Below are positions 1-7,043 of a stretch of DNA of 8,637 nucleotides, in pieces (the first letter of the stretch is position 1; each line of letters starts with the position of its first letter). The notes below the pieces were generated by a model, which made no database searches, was not told the DNA's origin, and saw only the letters and a program-made list of their open reading frames with translations. The translations under genes were made by a program, and so were the position numbers. This DNA is from Thauera sp. (GTDB lineage: Bacteria; Pseudomonadota; Gammaproteobacteria; Burkholderiales; Rhodocyclaceae), in NCBI GenBank assembly GCA_003446655.1, contig DMCZ01000072.1, positions 10,000-18,636 of the forward strand, read 5' to 3'.

Positions 1-7
1 CCATTCC

Positions 8-1147
8 GTGCCCCCCCAGCCCGGCCCGCCGCTGTGGCTGCTGGCCGAACTGACCTACCGCTGCCCGCTGCACTGCGTGTTCTGCTACAACCCGGTCGAT
101 TTTGCCCACACCCCGGACGAGCTCTCCACCGAGGACTGGCTCCGGGTGCTGCGCGAGGCGCGGGCGGCGGGCAGCGTGCAGTGCGGCTTCTCGGGCGGCG
201 AGCCGCTGCTGAGGGACGACCTCGAGGTGCTGGTCGCCGAGGCGCACCGGCTAGGCTTCTACACCAACCTGCTGACCTCGGGCGTCGGCCTGACGGATGC
301 GCGGGCGCGGGCGCTGAAGGATGCCGGGCTCGACCACATCCAGCTCTCCTTCCAGGACTCCACCAAGGAGCTCAACGACTTCCTGTCGCACACCCGCACC
401 TTCGACCTCAAGCAAAAGGTGGCCGCCACCATCAAGGACCACGGCTGGCCGATGGTGATGAACTGCGTGATCCATCGCCTGAACATCGACTACATCGACC
501 ACATCATCGACATGGCGGTGGCGCTCGGCGCCGAGTACCTGGAGCTCGCCAACAGCCAGTACTACTCGTGGGCGATGCTCAACCGCGACCAGCTGCTGCC
601 CTCGCGCGAACAGATCGAGCGCGCCGAGCGCGTCACCAACGAGCGCCGCCAGCGCTACGGCGACCGCATCCGGATCTTCTTCGTCGTGCCCGACTACCAC
701 GAGAACCGGCCGAAGAAGTGCATGAACGGCTGGGGCAACGTCTTCCTCACCGTCACCCCCGACGGCACCGCCTTGCCCTGTCACACCGCGCGCATGCTGC
801 CCGGGCTGGCGTTTCCCAATGTGCGCGACATGGACGTGCGCAGCATCTGGTACGACTCGGAAGGCTTCAACCGTTACCGCGGCGACGGCTGGATGAAGGA
901 GCCGTGCCGCAGCTGTCCGGAGAAGGAGAAGGACCTCGGCGGCTGTCGCTGCCAGGCCTTCATGCTCACCGGCGACCCGGCCGCGGCCGACCCGGTGTGC
1001 GACAAGTCGCCTTCACATCACAAGGTGGTGGAAGCGGTGGCGCGGGCCGATCGCGGCGAGGTGGCGGTGGTGGAGCGCCCGCTGGTGTTCCGCGGGCCGG
1101 AGGAGTCGCGCCGGCGCAAGGGCGGGTTGCTGCAGCCGGACGCCTGA
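8..1147 (+). CDS. pqqE: PQQ biosynthesis radical SAM enzyme PqqE
   Basis: PqqE makes the Glu-Tyr carbon-carbon crosslink in the PqqA peptide, carried by PqqD, as the first step of pyrroloquinoline quinone synthesis in the cytoplasm. The 379-residue product opens almost at once with the radical-SAM cluster motif C19-x3-C23-x2-C26, followed by GGEP at 63-66. The C-terminal SPASM region has C238, C258, C300, C303, C313, C315 and C331, ending in the family signature RCQAFMLTGDPAAADPVC. D309 sits where the Methylobacterium enzyme uses an aspartate to ligate its second auxiliary Fe-S cluster, so the cofactor set looks complete. The GTG at 8 gives a normal PqqE N terminus. The frame is open to the window edge, so an upstream start cannot be excluded. 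Other pqq genes probably lie just to the left, and the next gene is convergent, so pqqE appears to end its operon. Confidence 0.96.
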   Translation: MPPQPGPPLWLLAELTYRCPLHCVFCYNPVDFAHTPDELSTEDWLRVLREARAAGSVQCGFSGGEPLLRDDLEVLVAEAHRLGFYTNLLTSGVGLTDARARALKDAGLDHIQLSFQDSTKELNDFLSHTRTFDLKQKVAATIKDHGWPMVMNCVIHRLNIDYIDHIIDMAVALGAEYLELANSQYYSWAMLNRDQLLPSREQIERAERVTNERRQRYGDRIRIFFVVPDYHENRPKKCMNGWGNVFLTVTPDGTALPCHTARMLPGLAFPNVRDMDVRSIWYDSEGFNRYRGDGWMKEPCRSCPEKEKDLGGCRCQAFMLTGDPAAADPVCDKSPSHHKVVEAVARADRGEVAVVERPLVFRGPEESRRRKGGLLQPDA

Positions 1148-1234
1148 AGCGGTCCCCCTCGTCCTGCGGACAGGGCCGGGGCCCAGGCGTCGGGTGGGCC
1201 GTCGCCCGCGGTCCGACCGGGGGTGTGGCACCTG

Positions 1235-1248
1235 CGCCGGCAGCGGCG
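1235..1248. terminator. Small GC hairpin between convergent pqqE and DUF808 genes
   Basis: A perfect 5-bp stem (CGCCG/CGGCG) with a GCAG loop abuts the stop codon of the minus-strand DUF808 gene, inside the 101-bp tail-to-tail gap with pqqE. A second small dyad, GGGCC-GG-GGCCC, lies at 1173-1184. Neither is followed by a T run on either strand, so a classical intrinsic terminator is not shown. They may still help end transcription from both sides. Confidence 0.25.
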
Positions 1249-2160
1249 TCAGTTCGCCCCGCGCAGCTTCTGCACCACCATCACCGCGGCGAGCACGATC
1301 GCGCCGGCGACGATACCCACGCCCGCGCCCGCGCCGGTGTGGATCAGCGCGCCGCCCACCCCACCGAAGCCTTCGGCGAAGTGCTCCACCGCATGCGCCG
1401 CCGTCGGCCAGCCGTGCAGCAGGATGCCGCCACCGACCATGAACATCGCCGCGGTGCCGACCACCGACAGCGTCTTCATCAGCCAGGGCGCGAAGCCCAG
1501 GATGGCGCCGCCGATGCTGCGGGTGGCGGCCGATGCGCTGCGCTGCAGGTGCAGGCCGAGGTCGTCGAGCTTGACGATGCCGGCGACCAGTCCATACACG
1601 CCCACCGTCATCAGCAGCGAGATCCCGACCAGCACCGCTACGCGCTGACCAAGCGAGGCCGCGGCCACGGTGCCGAGCGTGATCACCACGATCTCGGCCG
1701 ACAGGATGAAGTCGGTGCGCACCGCGCCCTTGATCTTCTCCTTCTCGAAGGCGACCAGGTCCACGTTGGGGTCGGTCAGCGCCTGCAGCGTCTCGCGGTG
1801 TTCGGCCTCGTCCTCGTGTTTCGAATGCAGGAACTTGTGCGCGAGCTTTTCGAAGCCTTCGAAGCACAGGAAGGCGCCGCCCAGCATCAGCAGCGGGGTG
1901 ATCAGCCACGGCGCCAGCCAGCTGATCAGCAGCGCCGCCGGCACCAGGATGGCCTTGTTCACCATCGAGCCCCTGGCCACCGCCCACACCACCGGCAGCT
2001 CCCGGCTGGCCTGCACGCCGGTAACCTGCTGGGCGTTGAGGGCGAGGTCGTCGCCGAGCACGCCGGCGGTCTTCTTGGCGGCGACTTTGGTCATGGTAGC
2101 GACGTCGTCCATGATGGTGGCGATGTCGTCGATCAGCGCGAGCAGGGTGGTTCCGGCCAT
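1249..2160 (-). CDS. DUF808 family (YedI-like) inner-membrane protein
   Basis: This is a 303-residue polytopic membrane protein of the DUF808 family (E. coli YedI); its biochemical role is unknown. The N terminus MAGTTLLALIDDIATIMDDV, followed by KVAAKKTAGVLGDDLALNAQQ and ELPVVWAVARGSMVNK at about 26-69, is the conserved hallmark of the family. Hydrophobic segments are visible at about 70-100, 151-172, 175-195, 216-245 and 275-297, with a charged loop (KFLHSKHEDEAEH, about 109-121) between the first two. I chose the ATG at 2158-2160 because it gives the family's standard N terminus. The frame is open further upstream, but those residues look random. No clear Shine-Dalgarno precedes this ATG. 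The gene stands alone: it is convergent with pqqE and divergent from the methyltransferase gene. Nothing links it functionally to PQQ. Confidence 0.9.
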   Translation of the reverse strand: MAGTTLLALIDDIATIMDDVATMTKVAAKKTAGVLGDDLALNAQQVTGVQASRELPVVWAVARGSMVNKAILVPAALLISWLAPWLITPLLMLGGAFLCFEGFEKLAHKFLHSKHEDEAEHRETLQALTDPNVDLVAFEKEKIKGAVRTDFILSAEIVVITLGTVAAASLGQRVAVLVGISLLMTVGVYGLVAGIVKLDDLGLHLQRSASAATRSIGGAILGFAPWLMKTLSVVGTAAMFMVGGGILLHGWPTAAHAVEHFAEGFGGVGGALIHTGAGAGVGIVAGAIVLAAVMVVQKLRGAN

Positions 2161-2353
2161 GATGAGCAGTGCGTAATTGGCAAAGGCGGGATGGTGACAG
2201 AAATTCCTTACCCCATGCCCCCCGCCGCGCCCGATCCAGCCCAGGCGCGCGGCAGTTCGCGCGCGTGCAAGCGTATCCGGAAGCAAAAAACCCTGCCGGC
2301 TGGGTGGCTGGGCGCTAACATGAAAGCCACTTTTTTCAACGGGGCCATTCGAC

Positions 2354-2896
2354 ATGCCTGTCGATCTGCTTTTTGCGCTGCTGCGCAATCCCGCATCGAC
2401 CGGCGCCGTGCTGCCCTCGTCGCGCACGCTGGCCAATGCCATGGCAAGCGCCGCGCTTGGCGCCGACGCCGTGGTCGAGCTTGGGGCCGGAACCGGTCCG
2501 GTGACCGAGGCCCTGCTGCGCAGGCTGCCCGGCGTGCCGCTGGTCGCCGTCGAGCTGCAGCCGAAGCTGGCGCGGAGCCTGCGAGCGCGTTTTCCGACGG
2601 TTGATGTGCGCGAGGCGCCGGCCAAGCAGGTCGTCGACAGCCTGATCGAGCGCCCCGGGCGGCTTGTGCTGGTCTCGAGCCTGCCGTTCCGTTCGCTGCC
2701 CAAGGCCGTGGGTGCGGAGACGGTGGACAGCATCTGCGCCTTCCTGGCGCGCAGCCGCGAACGCAAGCTCGTTCAGTTTACCTACCAGCCTCGCGTGCCC
2801 TTTGCTGTGCCGCGCCATTTCCGCTGGCACCGTCGCGAGGTGGTGTGGCGCAACACGCCGCCCGCCGGCGTGTGGGAACTGCGCGCAGAGCGCTGA
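2354..2896 (+). CDS. Phospholipid N-methyltransferase-like SAM-dependent enzyme
   Basis: A 180-residue soluble class I methyltransferase resembling the short bacterial phospholipid N-methyltransferases (COG3963, PmtA group), which convert phosphatidylethanolamine stepwise to phosphatidylcholine. The opening LLRNPASTGAVLPSSRTLA (about 8-26) is typical of that group. SAM motif I is VVELGAGTGPVTEALL at about 40-55, followed by the acidic residue at the end of strand 2 (VAVELQPKLA). Later signatures are SSLPFRSLPKAV, QFTYQP and the closing NTPPAGVWEL. The fold is shared with KsgA-type rRNA dimethylases, but the NLPY-like catalytic motif of those is replaced by SSLPFRS. The true substrate is unproven: many family members are annotated only as SAM-dependent methyltransferases. 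The gene is monocistronic, with a 193-bp divergent upstream gap and a convergent PhoD-like gene downstream. A TAACAT at 2316-2321 could be a -10 box, but its -35 partner is poor. The ribosome site before the ATG is weak. Confidence 0.82.
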   Translation: MPVDLLFALLRNPASTGAVLPSSRTLANAMASAALGADAVVELGAGTGPVTEALLRRLPGVPLVAVELQPKLARSLRARFPTVDVREAPAKQVVDSLIERPGRLVLVSSLPFRSLPKAVGAETVDSICAFLARSRERKLVQFTYQPRVPFAVPRHFRWHRREVVWRNTPPAGVWELRAER

Positions 2897-2909
2897 GGCG
2901 CCGCGCGCC
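2897..2909. terminator. GC-rich dyad in the 16-bp convergent gap
   Basis: GGCGC-CGC-GCGCC, a 5-bp stem with a 3-nt loop, fills almost the whole gap between the stop codon of the methyltransferase gene and that of the PhoD-like gene. Its placement suggests a shared bidirectional transcription end. It has no T tract, so the call is tentative. Confidence 0.25.
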
Positions 2910-2912
2910 GCG

Positions 2913-4913
2913 TCAATCCCAGCGCGCGGCGTCCTCGTCGCGCTCGAAGGCGATTGTCTGACCGTCGGCCAGCAGTTCGCGGATGCGCCAGGGCACGCCC
3001 TCGGCGTCGAGTTCCACCAGGCCGATCCCCGCACCATTGAGCAGCCGCCGGCCTTGCGCGGCGCCCTCGAAGCGCCGCGGCGTGACGCGCATGTGACGGC
3101 GGCGGGTGAACCAGTTCAGCGGCGAGCGTGGTGAATAAAGCCAGCGGTTCAGGCGGTCGAGCACGCCGAGCAGGCGCCGCGGAAACGCGTTGCGCACGCC
3201 GCTGCTGCAGATCTGCCAGATGTCAGGTCCGCGCACGCGGCCGCGCAGCTCGACGTCGTAGACGAAGGAGTAGTGCACGTCGCCCGACAGCACGACGAAA
3301 TTCCGCGGCGTCCTGCGGTGGCGGAAGATGTTGAGGATGGCCTGTGCCGAGCCTGGGTGCGCCATCCAGTTCTCGGCGTCGACCATCAGCGGGTGGCCGA
3401 ACCAGGTGAAGATGCGCTGGATGGCCTCGATCAGCTTTACGCCGAAGATCGGCGCCGGCGACACCAGCAGCACCGCGGGCAGGCCGCGCAGGGTGTGCTG
3501 CAGATCGGTGAGCGACTCCCAGTCCATCAGCCCCGACGGCCGGCGCGCTGCATGCTCCGAGCGCCAGCGCTGGGTGCGGGTGTCGATGACGACCAGCGGG
3601 GGCGTGGTCGGCCAGGTGTAATGCCAGCCCTCGAAATGCAGCAGGTGTTCGATGCAGGCTTCGTGGGCCGCCTCACCGGGCGCCGCCAGCGTCTGCTGCA
3701 GGCGCTCGAGCACCTCGTCGCCGAGCACCTCCGGCCGGTTGCCCCAGGCCTGGTTGATGGCGTAGGCGAGCAGGGCGTTGCCGATGATGCGGCGCGAGAA
3801 CGGGTGGCCATAGGCGATCTCCTCCCATTCGCGGCTCAGGTTCCAGTCGTCGGTGACGTCGTGGTCGTCGAAGATCATCGCCACCGGAATGTGCGCCAGC
3901 ACGCGGCGCACCGCCGGGAGGTCGGCGACGAAGGCCTCGAGCGCCTGACGCTCGCGGTCGTAGAGCGCTGCGTCTTCGGGGCCCAGGCCGCGCGGCGGCG
4001 TGAGGTCGAGCCCGCGCCAGGGGGCGGGCGACCAGACCAGCAGGTACATTGCCAGCACTTCGGCGAGCGTGATCAGGTGGTTGTGCGCGCTGGCCGAGGT
4101 GAACACCGGCTTCTCCACGCCACCGAAGAAGATCTCGATCAGCGCGTAGTTGCGTTCGTGCTGCGGCAGCAGCTTGTCGCGCCGGTAGTAGCAATCAGGG
4201 TGTTGATTCAGGGCCCGGGCGTCGCTGATGCCGGCCTCCTCGATGCCCTCGAGCCGCTCCACTGGCAGGCCGAGGCGGGCGATCAGGCCGTGGATCGCGC
4301 GCAGCATCGGCCCGGCGACGTCGTCGGCGTAGATCTGGTCGCCGGTCATCACCAGCGCGGATGGCCAGGCAGGCAGGCCGTCGGGCTCCGGGGCGGGGTC
4401 GGCGTCGAGCGCGTTCCGCGCCACCAGCTCGGCGAGCAGGGCGTCGGCGCGCACCAGGCCGTCGCCGCCGTGATGGTGCGGCTTGCGGCAGGAGCCATGC
4501 AGCAGCGCCGCCACCTGCGGCGCGAACACGAAGCCGGGGGTCTCGCGGCCCGGGTAGCACAGGTCCGGCGCCCAGTCCGAGATGTCGCGCCACTGTGGCT
4601 CGGACTCGTCGCGGGGCGCCAGCGCCAAGCGGTAGCCGATCCAGCGCCCGGCAGGCAGCTCGGTCTCGAGCGCGAGGTCGAGCAGCATGTAGTGCAGATG
4701 CTCGCCCGCGGTCAGCACGCGACACGCGGGCGATCCGGGCGCCGGCTCGAGGCGCAGCGGCCGGGCGCTGCCCAGGTCAAGGTCGATGTGCACGCGCAGC
4801 GCCTGGCTGGTCGCAAGCCACAGCACGATGCGTTGCGTTTCCACGCGGCGCAGCATGGGGCCGGCAAGCACCAGCGGGAGGTCTTCGTTGGGGCTGGGCG
4901 TGGAGTCGGGCAT
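2913..4913 (-). CDS. PhoD-like metallophosphatase, cytoplasmic type
   Basis: A 666-residue protein of the PhoD-like phosphatase group (alkaline phosphatase D / metallophosphoesterase fold), expected to hydrolyse phosphate esters with a metal centre. The metal-binding blocks are in order: HGSCRKPHH (139-147), MTGDQIYADD (189-198), MIFDDHDVTDDW (346-357) and LSGDVHYSF (542-550). Residues about 15-120 look like a beta-rich N-terminal domain. No Tat twin-arginine or Sec signal precedes it (start MPDSTPSPNEDLPLVLAG), unlike exported Bacillus PhoD, so the protein is probably cytoplasmic. The substrate is unknown. The length is above the exported type, with inserts at 200-345 and 400-540. The ATG at 4911-4913 is preceded by a weak AGG. 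The gene lies 96 bp downstream of the response-regulator gene on the same strand, so read-through is possible, but a candidate promoter of its own lies in that gap. Confidence 0.88.
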   Translation of the reverse strand: MPDSTPSPNEDLPLVLAGPMLRRVETQRIVLWLATSQALRVHIDLDLGSARPLRLEPAPGSPACRVLTAGEHLHYMLLDLALETELPAGRWIGYRLALAPRDESEPQWRDISDWAPDLCYPGRETPGFVFAPQVAALLHGSCRKPHHHGGDGLVRADALLAELVARNALDADPAPEPDGLPAWPSALVMTGDQIYADDVAGPMLRAIHGLIARLGLPVERLEGIEEAGISDARALNQHPDCYYRRDKLLPQHERNYALIEIFFGGVEKPVFTSASAHNHLITLAEVLAMYLLVWSPAPWRGLDLTPPRGLGPEDAALYDRERQALEAFVADLPAVRRVLAHIPVAMIFDDHDVTDDWNLSREWEEIAYGHPFSRRIIGNALLAYAINQAWGNRPEVLGDEVLERLQQTLAAPGEAAHEACIEHLLHFEGWHYTWPTTPPLVVIDTRTQRWRSEHAARRPSGLMDWESLTDLQHTLRGLPAVLLVSPAPIFGVKLIEAIQRIFTWFGHPLMVDAENWMAHPGSAQAILNIFRHRRTPRNFVVLSGDVHYSFVYDVELRGRVRGPDIWQICSSGVRNAFPRRLLGVLDRLNRWLYSPRSPLNWFTRRRHMRVTPRRFEGAAQGRRLLNGAGIGLVELDAEGVPWRIRELLADGQTIAFERDEDAARWD

Positions 4914-4949
4914 GAAACCTGGATGGCGGGGAGGGACGTCGATGCCCGG

Positions 4950-4979
4950 TTTATATCAAAGCGACCGCGGCTGCGTCAG
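4950..4979 (-). promoter_or_regulatory. Candidate sigma-70 promoter for the PhoD-like gene
   Basis: On the minus strand, TATAAA (4955-4950; five of six matches to the -10 consensus) follows CTGACG (4979-4974; four of six to the -35 consensus) with an 18-bp spacer. The start would fall about 30 nt before the PhoD-like ATG. TATAAA sits in one of the very few A+T-rich patches in this part of the window, which supports the call. Confidence 0.42.
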
Positions 4980-4981
4980 CC
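4969..4981 (-). terminator. Weak hairpin downstream of the response regulator
   Basis: GGCTG-ACG-CAGCC on the minus strand gives a 5-bp stem and 3-nt loop about 28 nt after the response-regulator stop codon. No T run follows immediately, and the hairpin overlaps the proposed -35 box of the PhoD-like gene. It could act as a weak terminator, or as an operator-like dyad over that promoter. Both readings are tentative. Confidence 0.2.
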
Positions 4982-5009
4982 TCGCTGCCTGTTCGCGACC
5001 GTCCGTGCC

Positions 5010-5660
5010 TCAGACCTCGATCAGCCCGCTGCGAATGGCAATCAGCGCCAGCTCGGCGGCATTCGAGACATTGAGCTTCTGCTTGATGTGGTAGAGGTGC
5101 GTGCCCACGGTGCTCGGGCTGAGCTTGTGGCTGTCGGCGATCTCGGCCACCGTACGGCCCTGGGCGAGCTGCAGGAAGACCGCGAACTCCTTCTCGGTGA
5201 GCGCGGCGAGCGGATCCTGCGATCCGGAGAACTGGGCGAGCGCGAGTGCCGGCGCGATCTCGGGGTCGATGTAGCGCTGGCCGCGCGCGACGCTGGCCAT
5301 GGCGCGCAACAGCTCCTGCGGGTGGGCGCGCTTGGAGAGGTAGCCGGTCGCGCCCGCGCGCAGCGCACGGGCGGGAATCTGCGCGTCATCGTGCGCAGAC
5401 AGGATCAGCACGCGCGCCTCCGGGTGATGGGCGAGTACGCGCTCGAGTGCGCCCAGGCCGCCGATGCCGGGCATCGACACGTCCATCATCAGCACATCGG
5501 GGCGGTGCTCGGCGTAGGCGCTCACCGCAGCCTCGCCCGAGTCTGCCTCGGCGAGCACCGTGGCTCCGGCGCCTTCGAGCAGCAGCCGAAACCCCATGCG
5601 CACGGTGGCATGGTCGTCGGCGAGCAGCACGCGAATTCCTTGGAGCGACTGCACGGTCAT
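5010..5660 (-). CDS. NarL/FixJ-family response regulator (MoxX/AgmR-like)
   Basis: A 216-residue DNA-binding response regulator. The receiver domain (about 9-125) has the acidic pair D15-D16, the phospho-acceptor D60 in LMMDVSMPG, S88 in the LSAHD motif and K110 in LSKRAHP, so phosphorylation chemistry looks intact. The C-terminal LuxR-type helix-turn-helix spans about 151-211 (LTEKEFAVFLQLAQG, then VAEIADSHKLSPSTVGTHLYHIKQKLNV). The gene follows the histidine kinase gene by 21 bp and is almost certainly its partner. Regulators of this type with a MoxY-like kinase control quinoprotein alcohol or methanol dehydrogenase genes in other proteobacteria. That target is inference here, supported only by nearby pqqE. 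The ATG at 5658-5660 directly abuts its only good Shine-Dalgarno; a GTG two codons later (5652-5654) has ideal spacing and may be the true start, giving 214 residues. Confidence 0.93.
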   Translation of the reverse strand: MTVQSLQGIRVLLADDHATVRMGFRLLLEGAGATVLAEADSGEAAVSAYAEHRPDVLMMDVSMPGIGGLGALERVLAHHPEARVLILSAHDDAQIPARALRAGATGYLSKRAHPQELLRAMASVARGQRYIDPEIAPALALAQFSGSQDPLAALTEKEFAVFLQLAQGRTVAEIADSHKLSPSTVGTHLYHIKQKLNVSNAAELALIAIRSGLIEV

Positions 5661-5666
5661 CCTTTC
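5661..5666 (-). promoter_or_regulatory. Shine-Dalgarno that decides the response-regulator start
   Basis: The minus strand reads GAAAGG-ATGACC-GTG. The GAAAGG site has zero spacing to the ATG but a 6-nt spacer to the GTG. The GTG at 5654-5652 is therefore the better-placed initiator, although the ATG gives the longest frame. Confidence 0.55.
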
Positions 5667-5681
5667 AGGGTGGAGACGCGA

Positions 5682-7043
5682 TCACGGGTGTGCCGTGGTG
5701 GGCGGCAAGGGCAGCCGGGCGCGTACGTTGAGTCCGCCGTGGGGCGGCTGGCTCAGTTCGAGTTCGCCGTGCAGTTCGGCGATGCGCTCGCGCATGCCGA
5801 CCAGGCCGTGGCGTCCGGGCGCCGGATTCTCGCCGAGGCCGCGGCCGTTGTCGATGACCTCGATCTCGATCTGGTCGTCACGCACGCCGAGCCGAACCTC
5901 CACGCGGGTGGCGTGAGCATGGCGGGCGACATTGGTCAGGCTCTCCTGGACCATGCGCAGGATCGTGAGCCCGAGCGCGTCCGTGACCTGCTCGCCCAGC
6001 GCTTCGATCGTGCAGTCGACGTGGATGTCGCCGTGATGGCTCGCCCACAGCGCGCAGTAGCTCTCGACCGCTTCCTCGACACGCACCCGGTTGTCCGTGC
6101 TGCCCTTGCGCAGGCGCTGCAGGATGGTATGCACGCCGTCCTGCATCTGCGTCGTCATCGCCAGGATGGCTTGCGCGCTGCCGTTTATGCCTGGCTGTCC
6201 GGTGGTGCGCTGGATGATGGCGCCGGCGATCGAACGCACCGCGGTGATGCCCTGGCCGAGCTCGTCATGCAGCTCGCGCGCGATCGCGCGCCGCTCCTGC
6301 TCCAGGCGCAGCTGGAGGGCGCGCGCAAGCGCCTGGTCCTGCTCGAGGCGGGCGTTCGCGGCGAGGCTTTCGTCGAGACTGTCGGCGAGCCGGTTGTAGC
6401 TGTGCGCGAGGCGCGCGAGTTCGCGCGTGGCGTATTCGGGCAGGCGCTGGTCGAACTGGCCGGCGGCACCGCGCTCGAGTGCGCGGTGGATCTCGGTGAT
6501 CGGCGCCAGCGCGCGATCGATCGCCAGGCGGGTGGCGAGCCAGATCGCCAGCAGCAGTGCGAGCGCCCAGCCGATGGCGGCGCTAAGGTGGTCCCAGGCG
6601 TCGAGCACGGCGCGCGAGGTGTCGGGGGTGAGCACGACGGCAAGGTCGCCTGCTTCGAACCGGCGCTCGGCGACTTCGGGTGCCACCCAGCCGGCGAACC
6701 AGCCGGGGGCATGGCGCCCCGCCTTGTAGGGCGACTCGGGTGACACGTACAGGCGCTGGCCATCGGCATCGAAGACCTCGAGCCGGTTGGCACGGATGCG
6801 GCCGATGGCGGCCAGGTTCGTCATCAGCCGCTCGCGCGCCTGCGGACCGTCGGCCAGGGTTTCGGGCACGAGCACCTTCAACCACTGTTCGGCGACCCGG
6901 GTGGCCGCCTCGACTTCCTCGTGAATGGCCTGGCGGGTTTCGCGCAGCCAGACCCCGGTGCCGATGAGCATCATCACGGCGATCAGGGTGGTCAGCACCA
7001 GGCTCAGGCGCCCGCGCAGGCTGGGCGAGCGGACGATGTTCAT
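5682..7043 (-). CDS. MoxY/NarX-type membrane sensor histidine kinase
   Basis: A 453-residue inner-membrane histidine kinase. Transmembrane helix 1 is at about 13-33 and helix 2 at about 152-173. They enclose a periplasmic sensor region of about 118 residues that resembles the LapD/MoxY N-terminal type. A HAMP linker (about 174-226) and a short coiled coil (about 227-252) lead to the HisKA_3 dimerisation motif ERRAIARELHDELGQGITAV, with phospho-acceptor H259. The ATPase domain shows the N box (QESLTNVARHAHA, 366-378), DNGRG (398-402) and GLVGMRER (413-420). The kinase core looks intact. Its ATG overlaps the stop codon of the upstream GAF-PAS gene (ATGA), yet it also has its own strong Shine-Dalgarno GAGGAGG (7058-7052) with an 8-nt spacer. 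MoxY of Paracoccus governs methanol dehydrogenase expression. A role in alcohol sensing here is inferred from family and PQQ context; the ligand is unknown. Confidence 0.92.
   Translation of the reverse strand: MNIVRSPSLRGRLSLVLTTLIAVMMLIGTGVWLRETRQAIHEEVEAATRVAEQWLKVLVPETLADGPQARERLMTNLAAIGRIRANRLEVFDADGQRLYVSPESPYKAGRHAPGWFAGWVAPEVAERRFEAGDLAVVLTPDTSRAVLDAWDHLSAAIGWALALLLAIWLATRLAIDRALAPITEIHRALERGAAGQFDQRLPEYATRELARLAHSYNRLADSLDESLAANARLEQDQALARALQLRLEQERRAIARELHDELGQGITAVRSIAGAIIQRTTGQPGINGSAQAILAMTTQMQDGVHTILQRLRKGSTDNRVRVEEAVESYCALWASHHGDIHVDCTIEALGEQVTDALGLTILRMVQESLTNVARHAHATRVEVRLGVRDDQIEIEVIDNGRGLGENPAPGRHGLVGMRERIAELHGELELSQPPHGGLNVRARLPLPPTTAHP

Noticed and set aside
2286..2303. 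GC stretch next to a run of six A (six T on the minus strand) that resembles an intrinsic terminator.
   Set aside because: The potential stem is imperfect with almost no loop, and no minus-strand gene ends there; it lies in the divergent gap upstream of the methyltransferase gene.
34..2604. An 856-codon plus-strand open frame covering pqqE, the antisense of DUF808 and part of the methyltransferase gene.
   Set aside because: It is out of frame with pqqE and has shadow-like Arg/Ala/Gly/His composition, no domains, and no conserved start.
2161..2766. N-terminal extension of the DUF808 frame, up to 505 residues in total.
   Set aside because: The extra residues run antisense through the methyltransferase gene and look random; the family N terminus begins at the ATG at 2160.
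3273..6743. A 1156-codon plus-strand open frame opposite the PhoD-like, regulator and kinase genes.
   Set aside because: Its product is Arg/His/Gly/Gln/Val-rich with no domain. It lies antisense to three well-supported genes and crosses their gaps, as expected for shadow frames in GC-rich DNA with few stop codons.
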